Shown here: in pieces, positions 24,075 to 32,701 of the stretch
Layout: every line of letters starts with the position of its first letter
Numbering within the stretch: the first letter of the stretch is position 1
NCBI GenBank assembly: GCA_035468985.1
Contig: DATISF010000055.1
Span: 186,001 to 250,000, forward strand
Source: DASVHS01 sp035468985
Lineage (GTDB): Bacteria > Acidobacteriota > Thermoanaerobaculia > Gp7-AA8
DNA: 64,000 nucleotides
Direction of reading: 5' to 3'
Notes under the pieces: generated by a model
The model's input: the letters and a program-made list of their open reading frames with translations, nothing else
Database searches by the model: none
Told to the model about the DNA's origin: nothing
Program-made: the position numbers and the translations under genes

Positions 24075-26578
24075 ATCAGGCCTCGGGCCACAGGCCTCGG
24101 GCCTCGGATGTGGACCCCAGCCGCCAGTACATCTCCCTCCGCGAAGGCATTGAGGTCTTTCTCCGCTACTCGCGCGGCAAGCTGTGGCACGACGCATCGG
24201 ATCGGGAGCGCCTTCTCGCGCTCTCGGTGGCCGTGCGCCGTCCGCTGCTCGACGCCATGCGCGAGAGCGAGCGCCGCTACCGCGAGCAGGACGCCAAGCG
24301 CGTCTACTACCTCTCCATGGAGTTCCTCGTCGGCCGTCTCCTCGGCAACAACCTGACGAACCTCGGCATCTACGACGAGGCCCGGGCGATCGTCTCGGAG
24401 CTCGGCGCCGATCTCGAGGAGCTGCAGTCGCTCGAGTCCGATGCCGCCCTCGGTAATGGCGGTCTCGGCCGCCTGGCCGCATGCTTTCTCGACTCGCTGG
24501 CCACGCTCGACTATCCCGGCTTCGGCTACGGCATCAATTACGAGTTCGGCCTCTTCAAGCAGACGTTCGTCAACGGCTATCAGCACGAGAAGCCCGATCA
24601 CTGGTCGTCCGGTGGAACGCCGTGGATCATCGAGCGGCTGGACGAGGCGGTGACGATCCCGGTCTACGGAACGATCGCTCATCTCAACGACTCGAAGGGC
24701 GGCTACGCGCCGAAGTGGACCGATTTCAAGCTGCTCATCGGCGTGCCGCACGACATGCCGGTCGTCGGTTACGGCGGCCGCACGGTCAACGTGTTGCGTC
24801 TCTTCTCCGCGCGCTCCTCCGACGAGTTCGACATCGGCATCTTCAACAGCGGCGATTACATTCGCGCCGTGCAGGGCCAGATCGCGACCGAGGCGATCTC
24901 GCAGATTTTGTATCCGTCGGATGTGGTGGCCTCGGGCCGCGAGCTGCGCCTGCTGCAGGAGTACTTCCTCGTGGCGTGTTCAATGCGCGACATCATGAAG
25001 AGGTACCAGGAGGGGCACGACTCGCTCGATCAGTTCGCGTCGAAAGTCGCCATTCAGCTCAACGACACGCATCCGGCGCTTACGGTCGCGGAGCTGATGC
25101 GCATTCTCGTCGACGAGGAGCGATTGCCGTGGGAGACCGCCTGGGCCATCACCGTCGACAGCCTCGGCTTCACGAATCACACGCTTCTGCCGGAAGCGCT
25201 GGAGCGATGGACGGTCGAGCTGATGGCGAAAGTGGTGCCCCGCCATCTGCAGATCATTCAGGAGATCAACCGCCGCCTGCTGGCCGAAGTCGAGCGGCGC
25301 TTTCCCGGCGACCTGCCGATGCAGCAGCGCGTGTCGATCATCGCCGGCGCCGAAGTGCGGATGACCAATCTGGCCATCGCCGGCAGCCACTCGGTGAACG
25401 GCGTCGCGGCGCTGCATTCGAAGCTGATCACCACGACGCTTGCGCCGGAGTTCTACAAGCTCTACCCGAATCGCTTCAACAACAAGACGAACGGCGTCAC
25501 GCCCCGGCGCTGGCTGCTGCACGCCAACCGTCCGCTGTCCGCGTTGATCACCAAGACGATCGGCGACGACTGGATCACCGATCTCGATCAGCTCCGCAAG
25601 CTGGAGATGTTCGCGGATGATCCTTCCCTCCTCGACCGGCTGGAAGCGGTGAAGCGTCGCAACAAGGTCGCGCTGGCGCGTCTGACGAAAGAGCTGACCG
25701 GAACCTCCGTCGATCCGCTGTCGATGTTCGACGTGCACGTGAAGCGCATCCACGAGTACAAGCGCCAGCTGCTCAACGCGCTGCACGTCATTCATCGCTA
25801 CTGGCGCGTCGTCGAGGACGGCGTGCCGCCGCTGCAGCCGCGCACGTTCATCTTCGCCGGCAAGGCAGCGCCCGGCTACTACACGGCCAAGCTGATCATG
25901 AAGCTGATCCACTCGATCGGCGAGGTGATCAACGCCGACCCGCGCACGCGCGACATCATCCGCGTCGTCTTCCTCCCCGACTACCGCGTCACGCTGGCCG
26001 AGGCGATCATGCCGGCGGCGGAGGTGTCGGAGCAGATCTCCACGGCGGGGAAGGAAGCGTCGGGCACCGGCAACATGAAGCTGGCGCTCAACGGCGCGGT
26101 GACGATCGGAACGCTCGACGGCGCGAACATCGAGATCCGCGAGGAAGTCGGCGACGAGAACATCTTCATCTTCGGCCTTCGCGCCGACGAAGTCGCCGAT
26201 CTGGTCGCGCGCGGCTACGACCCGCAGACGTTCCTGAACCAGAATCGATCCCTGCGGCGCGTGGTCGATTCGATCGCATCGGGACATTTCTCGCGCGGCG
26301 ACAAGGACCTCTTCCGTCCGTTGCTGGCGAAACTCCTCTCGACGCGCGACGAGTACGTGCATCTGGCCGACCTGCAACCGTACATCGATGCCCAGGACCG
26401 GGTCGACGTCGCCTACCGCGACCGCATCTCATGGCTTCGCAAGTCGCTCTTCAACATCGCCCGCGTCGGCAAGTTCTCTTCGGACCGCACCATTTCCGAG
26501 TACGCCCGCGAGATCTGGAATATCCGGCCCGCCGTCGTGGGCAATTTCGCTCATGCCGCTCTTCTGGAAGGAGAGTGA
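24071..26578 (+). CDS. glgP: Glycogen/maltodextrin phosphorylase
   Basis: An 835-residue GT35 enzyme releasing glucose-1-phosphate from alpha-1,4-glucan. Conserved stretches include YYLSMEFLVGRLLGNNL, ALGNGGLGRLAACFLDS, NNKTNGVTPRRWL and EASGTGNMKLALNG, where Lys670 binds pyridoxal phosphate. Length is normal and no glucan-branching or regulatory extension is seen. The first ~15 residues (NQASGHRPRASD) are encoded by CCTCGGG-type repeat units and are not part of the fold. Translation is probably coupled to kbl. Mobilising stored glucan would feed sugar phosphates to the phosphoketolase route encoded 4 kb downstream (inference). Confidence 0.95.
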   Translation: MNQASGHRPRASDVDPSRQYISLREGIEVFLRYSRGKLWHDASDRERLLALSVAVRRPLLDAMRESERRYREQDAKRVYYLSMEFLVGRLLGNNLTNLGIYDEARAIVSELGADLEELQSLESDAALGNGGLGRLAACFLDSLATLDYPGFGYGINYEFGLFKQTFVNGYQHEKPDHWSSGGTPWIIERLDEAVTIPVYGTIAHLNDSKGGYAPKWTDFKLLIGVPHDMPVVGYGGRTVNVLRLFSARSSDEFDIGIFNSGDYIRAVQGQIATEAISQILYPSDVVASGRELRLLQEYFLVACSMRDIMKRYQEGHDSLDQFASKVAIQLNDTHPALTVAELMRILVDEERLPWETAWAITVDSLGFTNHTLLPEALERWTVELMAKVVPRHLQIIQEINRRLLAEVERRFPGDLPMQQRVSIIAGAEVRMTNLAIAGSHSVNGVAALHSKLITTTLAPEFYKLYPNRFNNKTNGVTPRRWLLHANRPLSALITKTIGDDWITDLDQLRKLEMFADDPSLLDRLEAVKRRNKVALARLTKELTGTSVDPLSMFDVHVKRIHEYKRQLLNALHVIHRYWRVVEDGVPPLQPRTFIFAGKAAPGYYTAKLIMKLIHSIGEVINADPRTRDIIRVVFLPDYRVTLAEAIMPAAEVSEQISTAGKEASGTGNMKLALNGAVTIGTLDGANIEIREEVGDENIFIFGLRADEVADLVARGYDPQTFLNQNRSLRRVVDSIASGHFSRGDKDLFRPLLAKLLSTRDEYVHLADLQPYIDAQDRVDVAYRDRISWLRKSLFNIARVGKFSSDRTISEYAREIWNIRPAVVGNFAHAALLEGE

Positions 26579-26608
26579 CCGGGTACAGCCGTTGCAACCC
26601 TCTCCCTC

Positions 26609-26803
26609 ATGCGACCCGGACAGAACCATCGCGGATCCGATGACGAGCAGAGCCATTCCCCGAGCGGGCAAGTGGCGTTCGATCAGGAAGAAACGCTGAC
26701 CCAGAGGCCCGAAGACTTCGACGAAAACTACGAGGAGTTCAGCGACGACCCGGAGGCCAGTCCGGACGATCGTCGCCACGATCCGCTTCGTAGGAAATGG
26801 TGA
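26609..26803 (+). CDS. Possible small acidic protein
   Basis: A 64-codon frame from ATG 26609 encoding a very acidic, disordered-looking peptide (PEDFDENYEEFSDDPEASPD) with a basic end (RRHDPLRRKW). Third-codon positions are GC-rich as in neighbouring genes, which supports coding. There is no good ribosome-binding site and no recognised family. It fills most of the gap between glgP and folE. Confidence 0.4.
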   Translation: MRPGQNHRGSDDEQSHSPSGQVAFDQEETLTQRPEDFDENYEEFSDDPEASPDDRRHDPLRRKW

Positions 26804-26847
26804 TGGCTCGATGTCACGTTTTTCCCCCGCCCGTCATCTAATCTGAC

Positions 26848-27435
26848 GTGCGCGAACAACTCATCATCAGAGAATCCTTCGTCTCCGAAACCGACGCCGA
26901 AGAAGCGGTGTCGACGATCCTTCGATTTGTCGGCGAGAATCCGTCACGCGACGGATTGCTCGACACGCCCGGACGCGTCGTCCGGGCCTGGCGCGAGATG
27001 ACGGCCGGTTACCGCGAAGATCCGTCCGAGATCCTCGGCACCACGTTCGAGGAGGATTGCGACGAGATGGTCGTGCTCACGGGCGTGTCGTTCTACTCCA
27101 CGTGCGAGCATCACCTTCTGCCGTTCTACGGCACGGCCTCGATCGGATATCTGCCGGGGAAAGTCGTCGGCATCAGCAAGATCGCGCGCGTAGTCAATTG
27201 CTTCGCGCGGCGGCTGCAGATCCAGGAGCGGCTGACGCGCGAGGTCGCCGACGCCATCGAGACCCATCTCGACGCGAAGGGCGTCGCGGTTGTGATCCGC
27301 GCCCATCATCTCTGCATGGGGTGCCGCGGCGTGAAGCAGCCGGGCACGGATATGATCACTTCCGCCATGCGCGGCGTTCTGCGGAACGACGCCAACGCGC
27401 GTTCTGAATTCCTCCGGTTGATCCATGCCGACTGA
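26848..27435 (+). CDS. folE: GTP cyclohydrolase I
   Basis: A 195-residue type I enzyme converting GTP to dihydroneopterin triphosphate, the first step to tetrahydrofolate and related pterins. Zinc ligands are visible: Cys86 and His89 in STCEHHLLPF and Cys156 in HHLCMGCRG. Other signatures are GLLDTPGRV and VGISKIARVV. GTG 26848 is the likely start. The end overlaps the next gene by 11 bases, so the Rieske oxidoreductase is probably co-expressed. Confidence 0.95.
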   Translation: MREQLIIRESFVSETDAEEAVSTILRFVGENPSRDGLLDTPGRVVRAWREMTAGYREDPSEILGTTFEEDCDEMVVLTGVSFYSTCEHHLLPFYGTASIGYLPGKVVGISKIARVVNCFARRLQIQERLTREVADAIETHLDAKGVAVVIRAHHLCMGCRGVKQPGTDMITSAMRGVLRNDANARSEFLRLIHAD

Positions 27436-28945
27436 TTTCGCAGCAGGGATCGCCCTATCCGAGATTCCCGACGGCGGGATGATCGCCGGGACGAGCAACG
27501 GCGAGGCCGTGCTCGTCTCGCGCCGCGGCGACGAGGTTTTCGCGGTCGCAGGCACGTGCACCCATTACGCCGGCCCGCTCGCCGAAGGGATCGTCGTCGG
27601 CGACACGGTGCGCTGCCCGTGGCATCACGCCTGTTTCGATCTGCGGACCGGCGACGCCCTGCGCGCACCGGCCATGCGCCCGCTCGATGTTTGGAAGGTG
27701 GAGCGGGAAGGCGACAAGGTGTTCGTCCGTGAAAAGAGTGGAGCGACGCACGTCCCCGCGCGGCGTGGTGATGGAGCGTCCGTGGTCATCATCGGCGCCG
27801 GTGCCGCCGGCATCTTCGCGGCGCAGACGCTTCGCCAGGAAGGCCACTCCGGCCGGATCATCCTGATCAGCCGGGAGAACTCGCTGCCGTACGACAAGCC
27901 GAACCTGTCGAAGGATTACCTCGCCGGCCATGCGCCGGAGGAATGGATCCCGCTGCAGCCGGCCGAGTGGTACGAGGAGCAGCGCATCGAATTGCGGCTC
28001 GGCGCGGACGTCGAATCGATCGACACCGGCGCGAAGTCCATTGCGCTGCGAGGCGGCGAGCAACTCTCCTACGTCAAACTCGTCCTGGCCACCGGAGCGT
28101 CGCCCCGTCGCCTCGACATCCCCGGCGCGAACTCGCCGCACGTCCATTACCTGCGCACATTCGACGACAGCAAGGGCCTGATCGAAGCGGCGAAGCCGGG
28201 CGCACACGTTGTGGTCATCGGAGCGGGCTTCATCGGGCTCGAAGTCGCGGCGTCCATGCGCGCGCGTGAGCTCGATGTGACCGTCGTCGGACCCGAACAG
28301 CGACCGCTGGAGATGGTCCTCGGCCGTGAGGTGGGCGACTTCATCCGGTCGCTGCACGAATCGAAGGGCGTCCGATTCCGGCTCGGCCGAAAGCCCGCAT
28401 CGATCGAGTCGAATGCCGTTGTGCTCGACGATGGCGAGAGGCTTCCCGCGGATTTTGTCGTGATCGGCGTCGGTGTCGTGCCCTCGACCGAGCTCGCCGA
28501 GCGTGCCGGCATCGCCGTCGACCGCGGGATCCTCGTCGACGACCATCTGCGGACGAACGCGCGCGACGTGTACGCGGCCGGCGACGTCGCCCGCTGGCCT
28601 TATGGCAAATCCAGCGAGCGGATTCGCATCGAGCACTGGGTGGTCGCCGCCCGTCAGGGACAGACCGTCGCCCACAACATCCTCGGCCGCGACGAGCGGT
28701 TCGCCGCTGCGCCCTTTTTCTGGAGCGCGCATTACGACGTCGTCATCTCGTACGTCGGCTACGCGCGGCCGGAGCAGGTCGAGGTCCAGGGCTCACTCGA
28801 AAACCGCGATGCGACGGTGCTCTACAAGCAGAACGGCCGCCTCGCCGCCGTCGCCACCATCTTCCGTGATCGCGAGAGTCTCGAAGCCGAGCTGGCCATG
28901 GAGCGCGAGCTATCGCGTCACGAGCACGAGGCCCACGACACATAG
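27425..28945 (+). CDS. Rieske-FAD pyridine nucleotide-disulfide oxidoreductase (AIFM3-like)
   Basis: A 506-residue fusion. Residues ~8-105 are a Rieske [2Fe-2S] domain with CTH (Cys45, His47) and CPWHHACF (Cys64, His67). Residues ~119-500 are a class I FAD/NAD(P) reductase: VVIIGAGAAGIFAAQTL binds FAD, HVVVIGAGFIGLEVAASM binds the nicotinamide, and VYAAGDVARWP closes the FAD site. This architecture matches AIFM3-like and ferredoxin-reductase-type proteins that pass electrons from NAD(P)H to iron-sulfur partners. The interdomain linker (SGATHVPARRGDG) is encoded by a sequence that recurs at 30217-30240. Its end overlaps the convergent EamA gene by 36 bases. Confidence 0.92.
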   Translation: MPTDFAAGIALSEIPDGGMIAGTSNGEAVLVSRRGDEVFAVAGTCTHYAGPLAEGIVVGDTVRCPWHHACFDLRTGDALRAPAMRPLDVWKVEREGDKVFVREKSGATHVPARRGDGASVVIIGAGAAGIFAAQTLRQEGHSGRIILISRENSLPYDKPNLSKDYLAGHAPEEWIPLQPAEWYEEQRIELRLGADVESIDTGAKSIALRGGEQLSYVKLVLATGASPRRLDIPGANSPHVHYLRTFDDSKGLIEAAKPGAHVVVIGAGFIGLEVAASMRARELDVTVVGPEQRPLEMVLGREVGDFIRSLHESKGVRFRLGRKPASIESNAVVLDDGERLPADFVVIGVGVVPSTELAERAGIAVDRGILVDDHLRTNARDVYAAGDVARWPYGKSSERIRIEHWVVAARQGQTVAHNILGRDERFAAAPFFWSAHYDVVISYVGYARPEQVEVQGSLENRDATVLYKQNGRLAAVATIFRDRESLEAELAMERELSRHEHEAHDT

Positions 28946-29335
28946 CAGGAAGCCGAGCGCATTCGTCGGAGAGAGCCGTTCGCGGAACACGAACACGCTC
29001 GTCGGCAGCAGGATCAGCGCGACGGCCGTGTTCGAGGTCACCGACGCCAGACTGATGCGCCAGCCCATCCGGTAGGCGAGCAGGAATCCGAGCTCCACGG
29101 CGACGATCGACAGTCCGAGTGCGAGGCTCGCCCAGTTGAGCCTGCCGATCTCGACCGCAATCGGATCGCGCAGTGGAAAAAGAAACAGACCCCCGAGCGT
29201 AAGGACCATCGCGGTCATGTACGACGCGACGATCGACACCAGCGGATGCACGCCGGCCGGAATCGATTTCTGCGCGAGGTGGTAGAGCACGTTGCCGCCG
29301 ATGGTCAGCGCGAGCGTCGCATAGAACATCTTCAT
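28910..29335 (-). CDS. Half-size EamA/DMT-family transporter
   Basis: A 141-residue hydrophobic protein with about five membrane helices, one EamA repeat instead of the usual two. VTSNTAVALILLPTSVFVFRE followed by RLSPTNALGFLLCVVGLVLV is the typical end of the repeat. Such half-size members probably dimerise. The substrate is unknown. Upstream, the whole gap to the divergent dioxygenase gene is occupied by a palindromic element, so its promoter must lie in or beyond that element. No clear ribosome-binding site precedes ATG 29335. Confidence 0.8.
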   Translation of the reverse strand: MKMFYATLALTIGGNVLYHLAQKSIPAGVHPLVSIVASYMTAMVLTLGGLFLFPLRDPIAVEIGRLNWASLALGLSIVAVELGFLLAYRMGWRISLASVTSNTAVALILLPTSVFVFRERLSPTNALGFLLCVVGLVLVTR

Positions 29336-29344
29336 GGGCTCATA

Positions 29345-29430
29345 CTAGTGTCCTGTCATCGGGAAAGCGGTACCAGATCGCCGTCGAGAGCAAGCGAGAT
29401 GGTATCGATTTCTCGATGACAGGACACTAG
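29345..29430. mobile_element. 86-bp palindromic MITE-like element with CTAG ends
   Basis: The first 17 bases (CTAGTGTCCTGTCATCG) equal the reverse complement of the last 17. Pairing continues inward with few mismatches (GAAA-x-CG-x-TACCA-x-x-TCGC), so almost the whole element is one long hairpin. It ends in CTAG on both sides like the element at 19076 and shares CTAGTGT with it. It leaves only nine bases to each of the two flanking start codons. Confidence 0.78.
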
Positions 29431-29439
29431 CGATCCGCC

Positions 29440-30213
29440 ATGCGAATGCCCGTCATCTTTTTCGGCCACGGCAACCCCATGAACGCGATCGAACAGAACG
29501 CGTACACCGCGGCGTGGAGGAAGATCGGGGCGGCGATCCCGAAGCCGAAGGCGATCGTCTGCGTCTCCGCGCACTGGTACCTGCCGGCGACGATGGTCAC
29601 GGGGGTCGACAGGCCGCGCACCACTCACGATTTCGGCGGATTTCCGCGGCCGCTCTACGAAGTGCAGTACGGCGCGCCGGGAGATCCCCTGCTCGCTCGC
29701 CGTCTGCAGACGCTGCTCCATCCCGTCGACGTTCATCTCGACGATCAGTGGGGTCTCGATCACGGCACCTGGTCGGTGCTCTGCCACGTCTATCCGAATG
29801 CCGACGTCCCGGTTGTGCAGCTGAGCATCGACGAGACCAAAGCGCCGCAATTTCACTTCGACGCCGGGAGGCGCCTCGCGCCGCTGCGCGATGAAGGGAT
29901 CCTCATCGCCGGCAGCGGAAATCTCGTGCACAATCTTCACACGTACGCATGGGGACGGCATCCCGTCGAGCCGTTCGACTGGGCGCTTCGTTTCGAAGGG
30001 AGGGCACGGGCGCTCATCGAAACCGGTGAGTTCGCGCCTCTCGTCGACTACGAGAGTCTCGGCGACGACGCCACGCTGTCCGCTCCGACACCGGATCACT
30101 ACCTCCCGTTGCTCTACGTTCTCGGCGCGGCAAATTCCGGGGAGCGCACGGCGTTTCCTGTCACGGGCATCGACGGCGGCTCGGTGTCGATGTTGACGGT
30201 GCAGATCGGTTGA
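29440..30213 (+). CDS. ygiD: Class III extradiol dioxygenase (4,5-DOPA dioxygenase family)
   Basis: A 257-residue member of the LigB/DODA family. Metal-binding histidines are in FFGHGNPMN, VSAHWYLP, LDHGTWSV and TPDHYLPLLY, in the family order. Bacterial YgiD cleaves catechols such as DOPA in vitro; the natural substrate is unclear. ATG 29440 or ATG 29446 could be the start; both lie just downstream of the palindromic element. Confidence 0.9.
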   Translation: MRMPVIFFGHGNPMNAIEQNAYTAAWRKIGAAIPKPKAIVCVSAHWYLPATMVTGVDRPRTTHDFGGFPRPLYEVQYGAPGDPLLARRLQTLLHPVDVHLDDQWGLDHGTWSVLCHVYPNADVPVVQLSIDETKAPQFHFDAGRRLAPLRDEGILIAGSGNLVHNLHTYAWGRHPVEPFDWALRFEGRARALIETGEFAPLVDYESLGDDATLSAPTPDHYLPLLYVLGAANSGERTAFPVTGIDGGSVSMLTVQIG

Positions 30214-30289
30214 ACACGGAGCGACGCGCGTCCCCGCTCCACAGGTAGGTGGCCGCCATCACTGCGGGGAGGAAACCCAAGGAACAGCT

Positions 30290-30304
30290 TGACCGCGGGG
30301 GTCA
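30290..30304. promoter_or_regulatory. Short palindrome just upstream of phosphoketolase
   Basis: TGACC-GCGGG-GGTCA is a perfect 5-bp inverted repeat with a 5-base spacer, ending three bases before the phosphoketolase ATG. It could be an operator, or simply overlap a G-rich ribosome-binding site (GGGGG at about 30297-30301). It does not match the DosR or FNR consensus sequences I know. Confidence 0.3.
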
Positions 30305-30307
30305 GCC

Positions 30308-32701
30308 ATGAAAGAAGAGATGCAACTGGCGATGAACGAGATCCAGCCCCTCTCGAACGACGAGCTGCAGCGCATGAACGCCTGGTGGCGCGCCGCGAAC
30401 TATCTCTCCGTCGGACAGATCTATCTGCTCGACAATCCGCTGCTCCGCGAGCCGCTCAAGCTCGAGCACACGAAGCCGCGTCTTCTGGGCCACTGGGGAA
30501 CCACTCCCGGCCTGAACTTCATCTACGTCCACCTGAACCGAGTCATCAAGGCACGTGATCTGGACATGATCTACATCGCCGGACCTGGCCACGGCGGGCC
30601 TGGTGTCGTGGCGAACACCTATCTCGAAGGGACGTACAGCGAGACCTATCCGAACATCTCGCAGGACGCCGACGGGATGCAGAAGCTCTTCAAGCAGTTC
30701 TCGTTTCCGGGAGGCATTCCCAGCCACGTTGCGCCGGAGACGCCCGGCTCGATTCACGAGGGAGGCGAGCTCGGATACGCGCTCGTCCACGCGTACGGCG
30801 CGGTGTTCGACAACCCCGAGCTCGTTGCCGTGTCTGTCGTCGGCGATGGCGAAGCGGAGACGGGTCCGCTGGCCACGAGCTGGCATTCGAACAAGTTCCT
30901 CAACCCCGTACGCGACGGCGCGGTGCTGCCGATCCTCCACCTGAACGGCTACAAGATCGCCAATCCGACCGTGCTCGCCCGTCTGTCGCACAACGAGCTC
31001 GAGAGCCTGTTCATCGGGTACGGCTACCGGCCGTACTTCGTCGAAGGTGACGAGCCGGCGATGATGCACCAGGCCATGGCGGCGACGCTCGACTCGGTGT
31101 TCGACGACATCCGAACGATCCAGAGCAGCGCGCGGAAGAACGGATTCACCGAGCGGCCGATGTGGCCGATGATCGTGCTGCGCAGTCCGAAAGGCTGGAC
31201 AGGACCGAAAGAGGTCGACGGCAAGCCGACCGAGAATTCGTGGCGCTCGCACCAGGTGCCGTTCGCCGATCTCGCCAAGAAGCCGGAGCATCTCGTTCTT
31301 CTCGAGACCTGGATGAAGAGCTACAAGCCGGAGGAGCTGTTCGACCAGAACGGCACGTTCCGGCCGGAGTTCGCCGCTCTCGCACCCAAAGGCAACCGGC
31401 GCATGGGCGCGAATCCGCACGCGAACGGCGGCAAGCTCCTGCACGACCTGCGCATGCCCGACTTCCGCGACTACGCGATCGAGGTCGACCGGCCGGGCAC
31501 CGAGCTTTCCGAGGCCACGAAGATCGCCGGGACGATGCTGCGCGACATCATCAAGTTGAATCCGCAGAACTTCCGGATCGTCGGACCTGACGAGACCGCG
31601 TCGAACCGTTTGGGCGCCGTGTTCGAGGTGACCGACCGCGTCTTCACCGGCACGATTCTCCCGACCGACGACCACGTCTCGCCCGACGGACGCGTCATGG
31701 AGATCCTCAGCGAACACATGTGCCAGGGATGGCTGGAGGGTTATCTCCTTACCGGCCGGCACGGCTTCTTCTCCTGTTATGAAGCGTTCATCCACATCAT
31801 CGACTCGATGTTCAATCAGCACGCGAAGTGGCTGAAGACGACACGGCACATTCCGTGGCGGCGTCCGATCGCGTCACTCAACTACCTGCTCACCTCCCAT
31901 GTTTGGCGGCAGGATCACAACGGCTTCAGCCATCAGGACCCGGGCTTCATCGATCACGTCATGAACAAGAAGGCCGAGGTCGTTCGCGTGTATCTGCCGC
32001 CCGATACGAACTCGCTGCTGTCGGTCGTCGATCACTGTCTGCGCAGCCGCAACTACGTGAACGTGATCATTGCCGGCAAACAGCCCGCGCTGCAGTACCT
32101 CGGCATGGATGACGCCATCAAGCATTGCACGGCCGGCGTGGGAATCTGGGACTGGGCGAGCAACGACCACGATGTCGAGCCCGACGTGGTGATGGCCTGC
32201 GCCGGCGATGTGCCAACGCTCGAGAGTCTGGCCGCGGTCGACATCCTGCGTCAGCGCGTGCCCGATCTGAAGATCCGTTTCGTGAACGTGGTCGATCTCA
32301 TGACCCTGCAGCCGCCCGGGGAGCATCCGCACGGGCTGTCGGACAAGGATTTCGACTCGCTCTTCACCACCGACAAGCCGGTCATCTTCGCGTTCCACGG
32401 CTACCCGTGGCTCATTCACCGTCTGACGTATCGGCGGACCAATCACAAGAACCTGCACGTTCGCGGATACAAGGAGGAGGGGACGACCACGACGCCGTTC
32501 GACATGGCCGTGCTCAACGATCTCGACCGCTGTCACCTGGTCATGGACGTGATCGACCGCGTTCCGGGCCTCAACGTCCGCCACGCCCATCTGAAGCAGG
32601 AAATGCACAACATGCTCGTCGAGCACAAGGAGTACGTGCGCGAGCACGGAGACGATCTGCCGGCCATCAAGAACTGGATGTGGCCGTACGGGCACGCGTG
32701 A
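30308..32701 (+). CDS. xfp: Phosphoketolase (xylulose-5-P / fructose-6-P)
   Basis: A 797-residue thiamine-diphosphate enzyme that splits xylulose-5-P (and often fructose-6-P) with phosphate to acetyl-phosphate. Signatures are GHWGTTPGLNFIYVHLNR, GPGHGGPG, ETPGSIHEGGELGYAL and GDGEAETGPLA. Full family length. Acetate kinase follows with a GTGA overlap, so acetyl-phosphate can be turned directly into ATP and acetate without redox steps. This is the first gene of the putative low-energy survival region. Confidence 0.97.
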   Translation: MKEEMQLAMNEIQPLSNDELQRMNAWWRAANYLSVGQIYLLDNPLLREPLKLEHTKPRLLGHWGTTPGLNFIYVHLNRVIKARDLDMIYIAGPGHGGPGVVANTYLEGTYSETYPNISQDADGMQKLFKQFSFPGGIPSHVAPETPGSIHEGGELGYALVHAYGAVFDNPELVAVSVVGDGEAETGPLATSWHSNKFLNPVRDGAVLPILHLNGYKIANPTVLARLSHNELESLFIGYGYRPYFVEGDEPAMMHQAMAATLDSVFDDIRTIQSSARKNGFTERPMWPMIVLRSPKGWTGPKEVDGKPTENSWRSHQVPFADLAKKPEHLVLLETWMKSYKPEELFDQNGTFRPEFAALAPKGNRRMGANPHANGGKLLHDLRMPDFRDYAIEVDRPGTELSEATKIAGTMLRDIIKLNPQNFRIVGPDETASNRLGAVFEVTDRVFTGTILPTDDHVSPDGRVMEILSEHMCQGWLEGYLLTGRHGFFSCYEAFIHIIDSMFNQHAKWLKTTRHIPWRRPIASLNYLLTSHVWRQDHNGFSHQDPGFIDHVMNKKAEVVRVYLPPDTNSLLSVVDHCLRSRNYVNVIIAGKQPALQYLGMDDAIKHCTAGVGIWDWASNDHDVEPDVVMACAGDVPTLESLAAVDILRQRVPDLKIRFVNVVDLMTLQPPGEHPHGLSDKDFDSLFTTDKPVIFAFHGYPWLIHRLTYRRTNHKNLHVRGYKEEGTTTTPFDMAVLNDLDRCHLVMDVIDRVPGLNVRHAHLKQEMHNMLVEHKEYVREHGDDLPAIKNWMWPYGHA

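Noticed and set aside
26429..26779. A 116-codon minus-strand frame over the glgP end
   Set aside because: Antisense to glgP and to the small acidic frame, with no recognisable features.
32125..32697. Upstream extension of the acetate kinase frame
   Set aside because: It overlaps phosphoketolase in another frame and is Arg-rich; the AckA N-terminal motif starts at GTG 32698.
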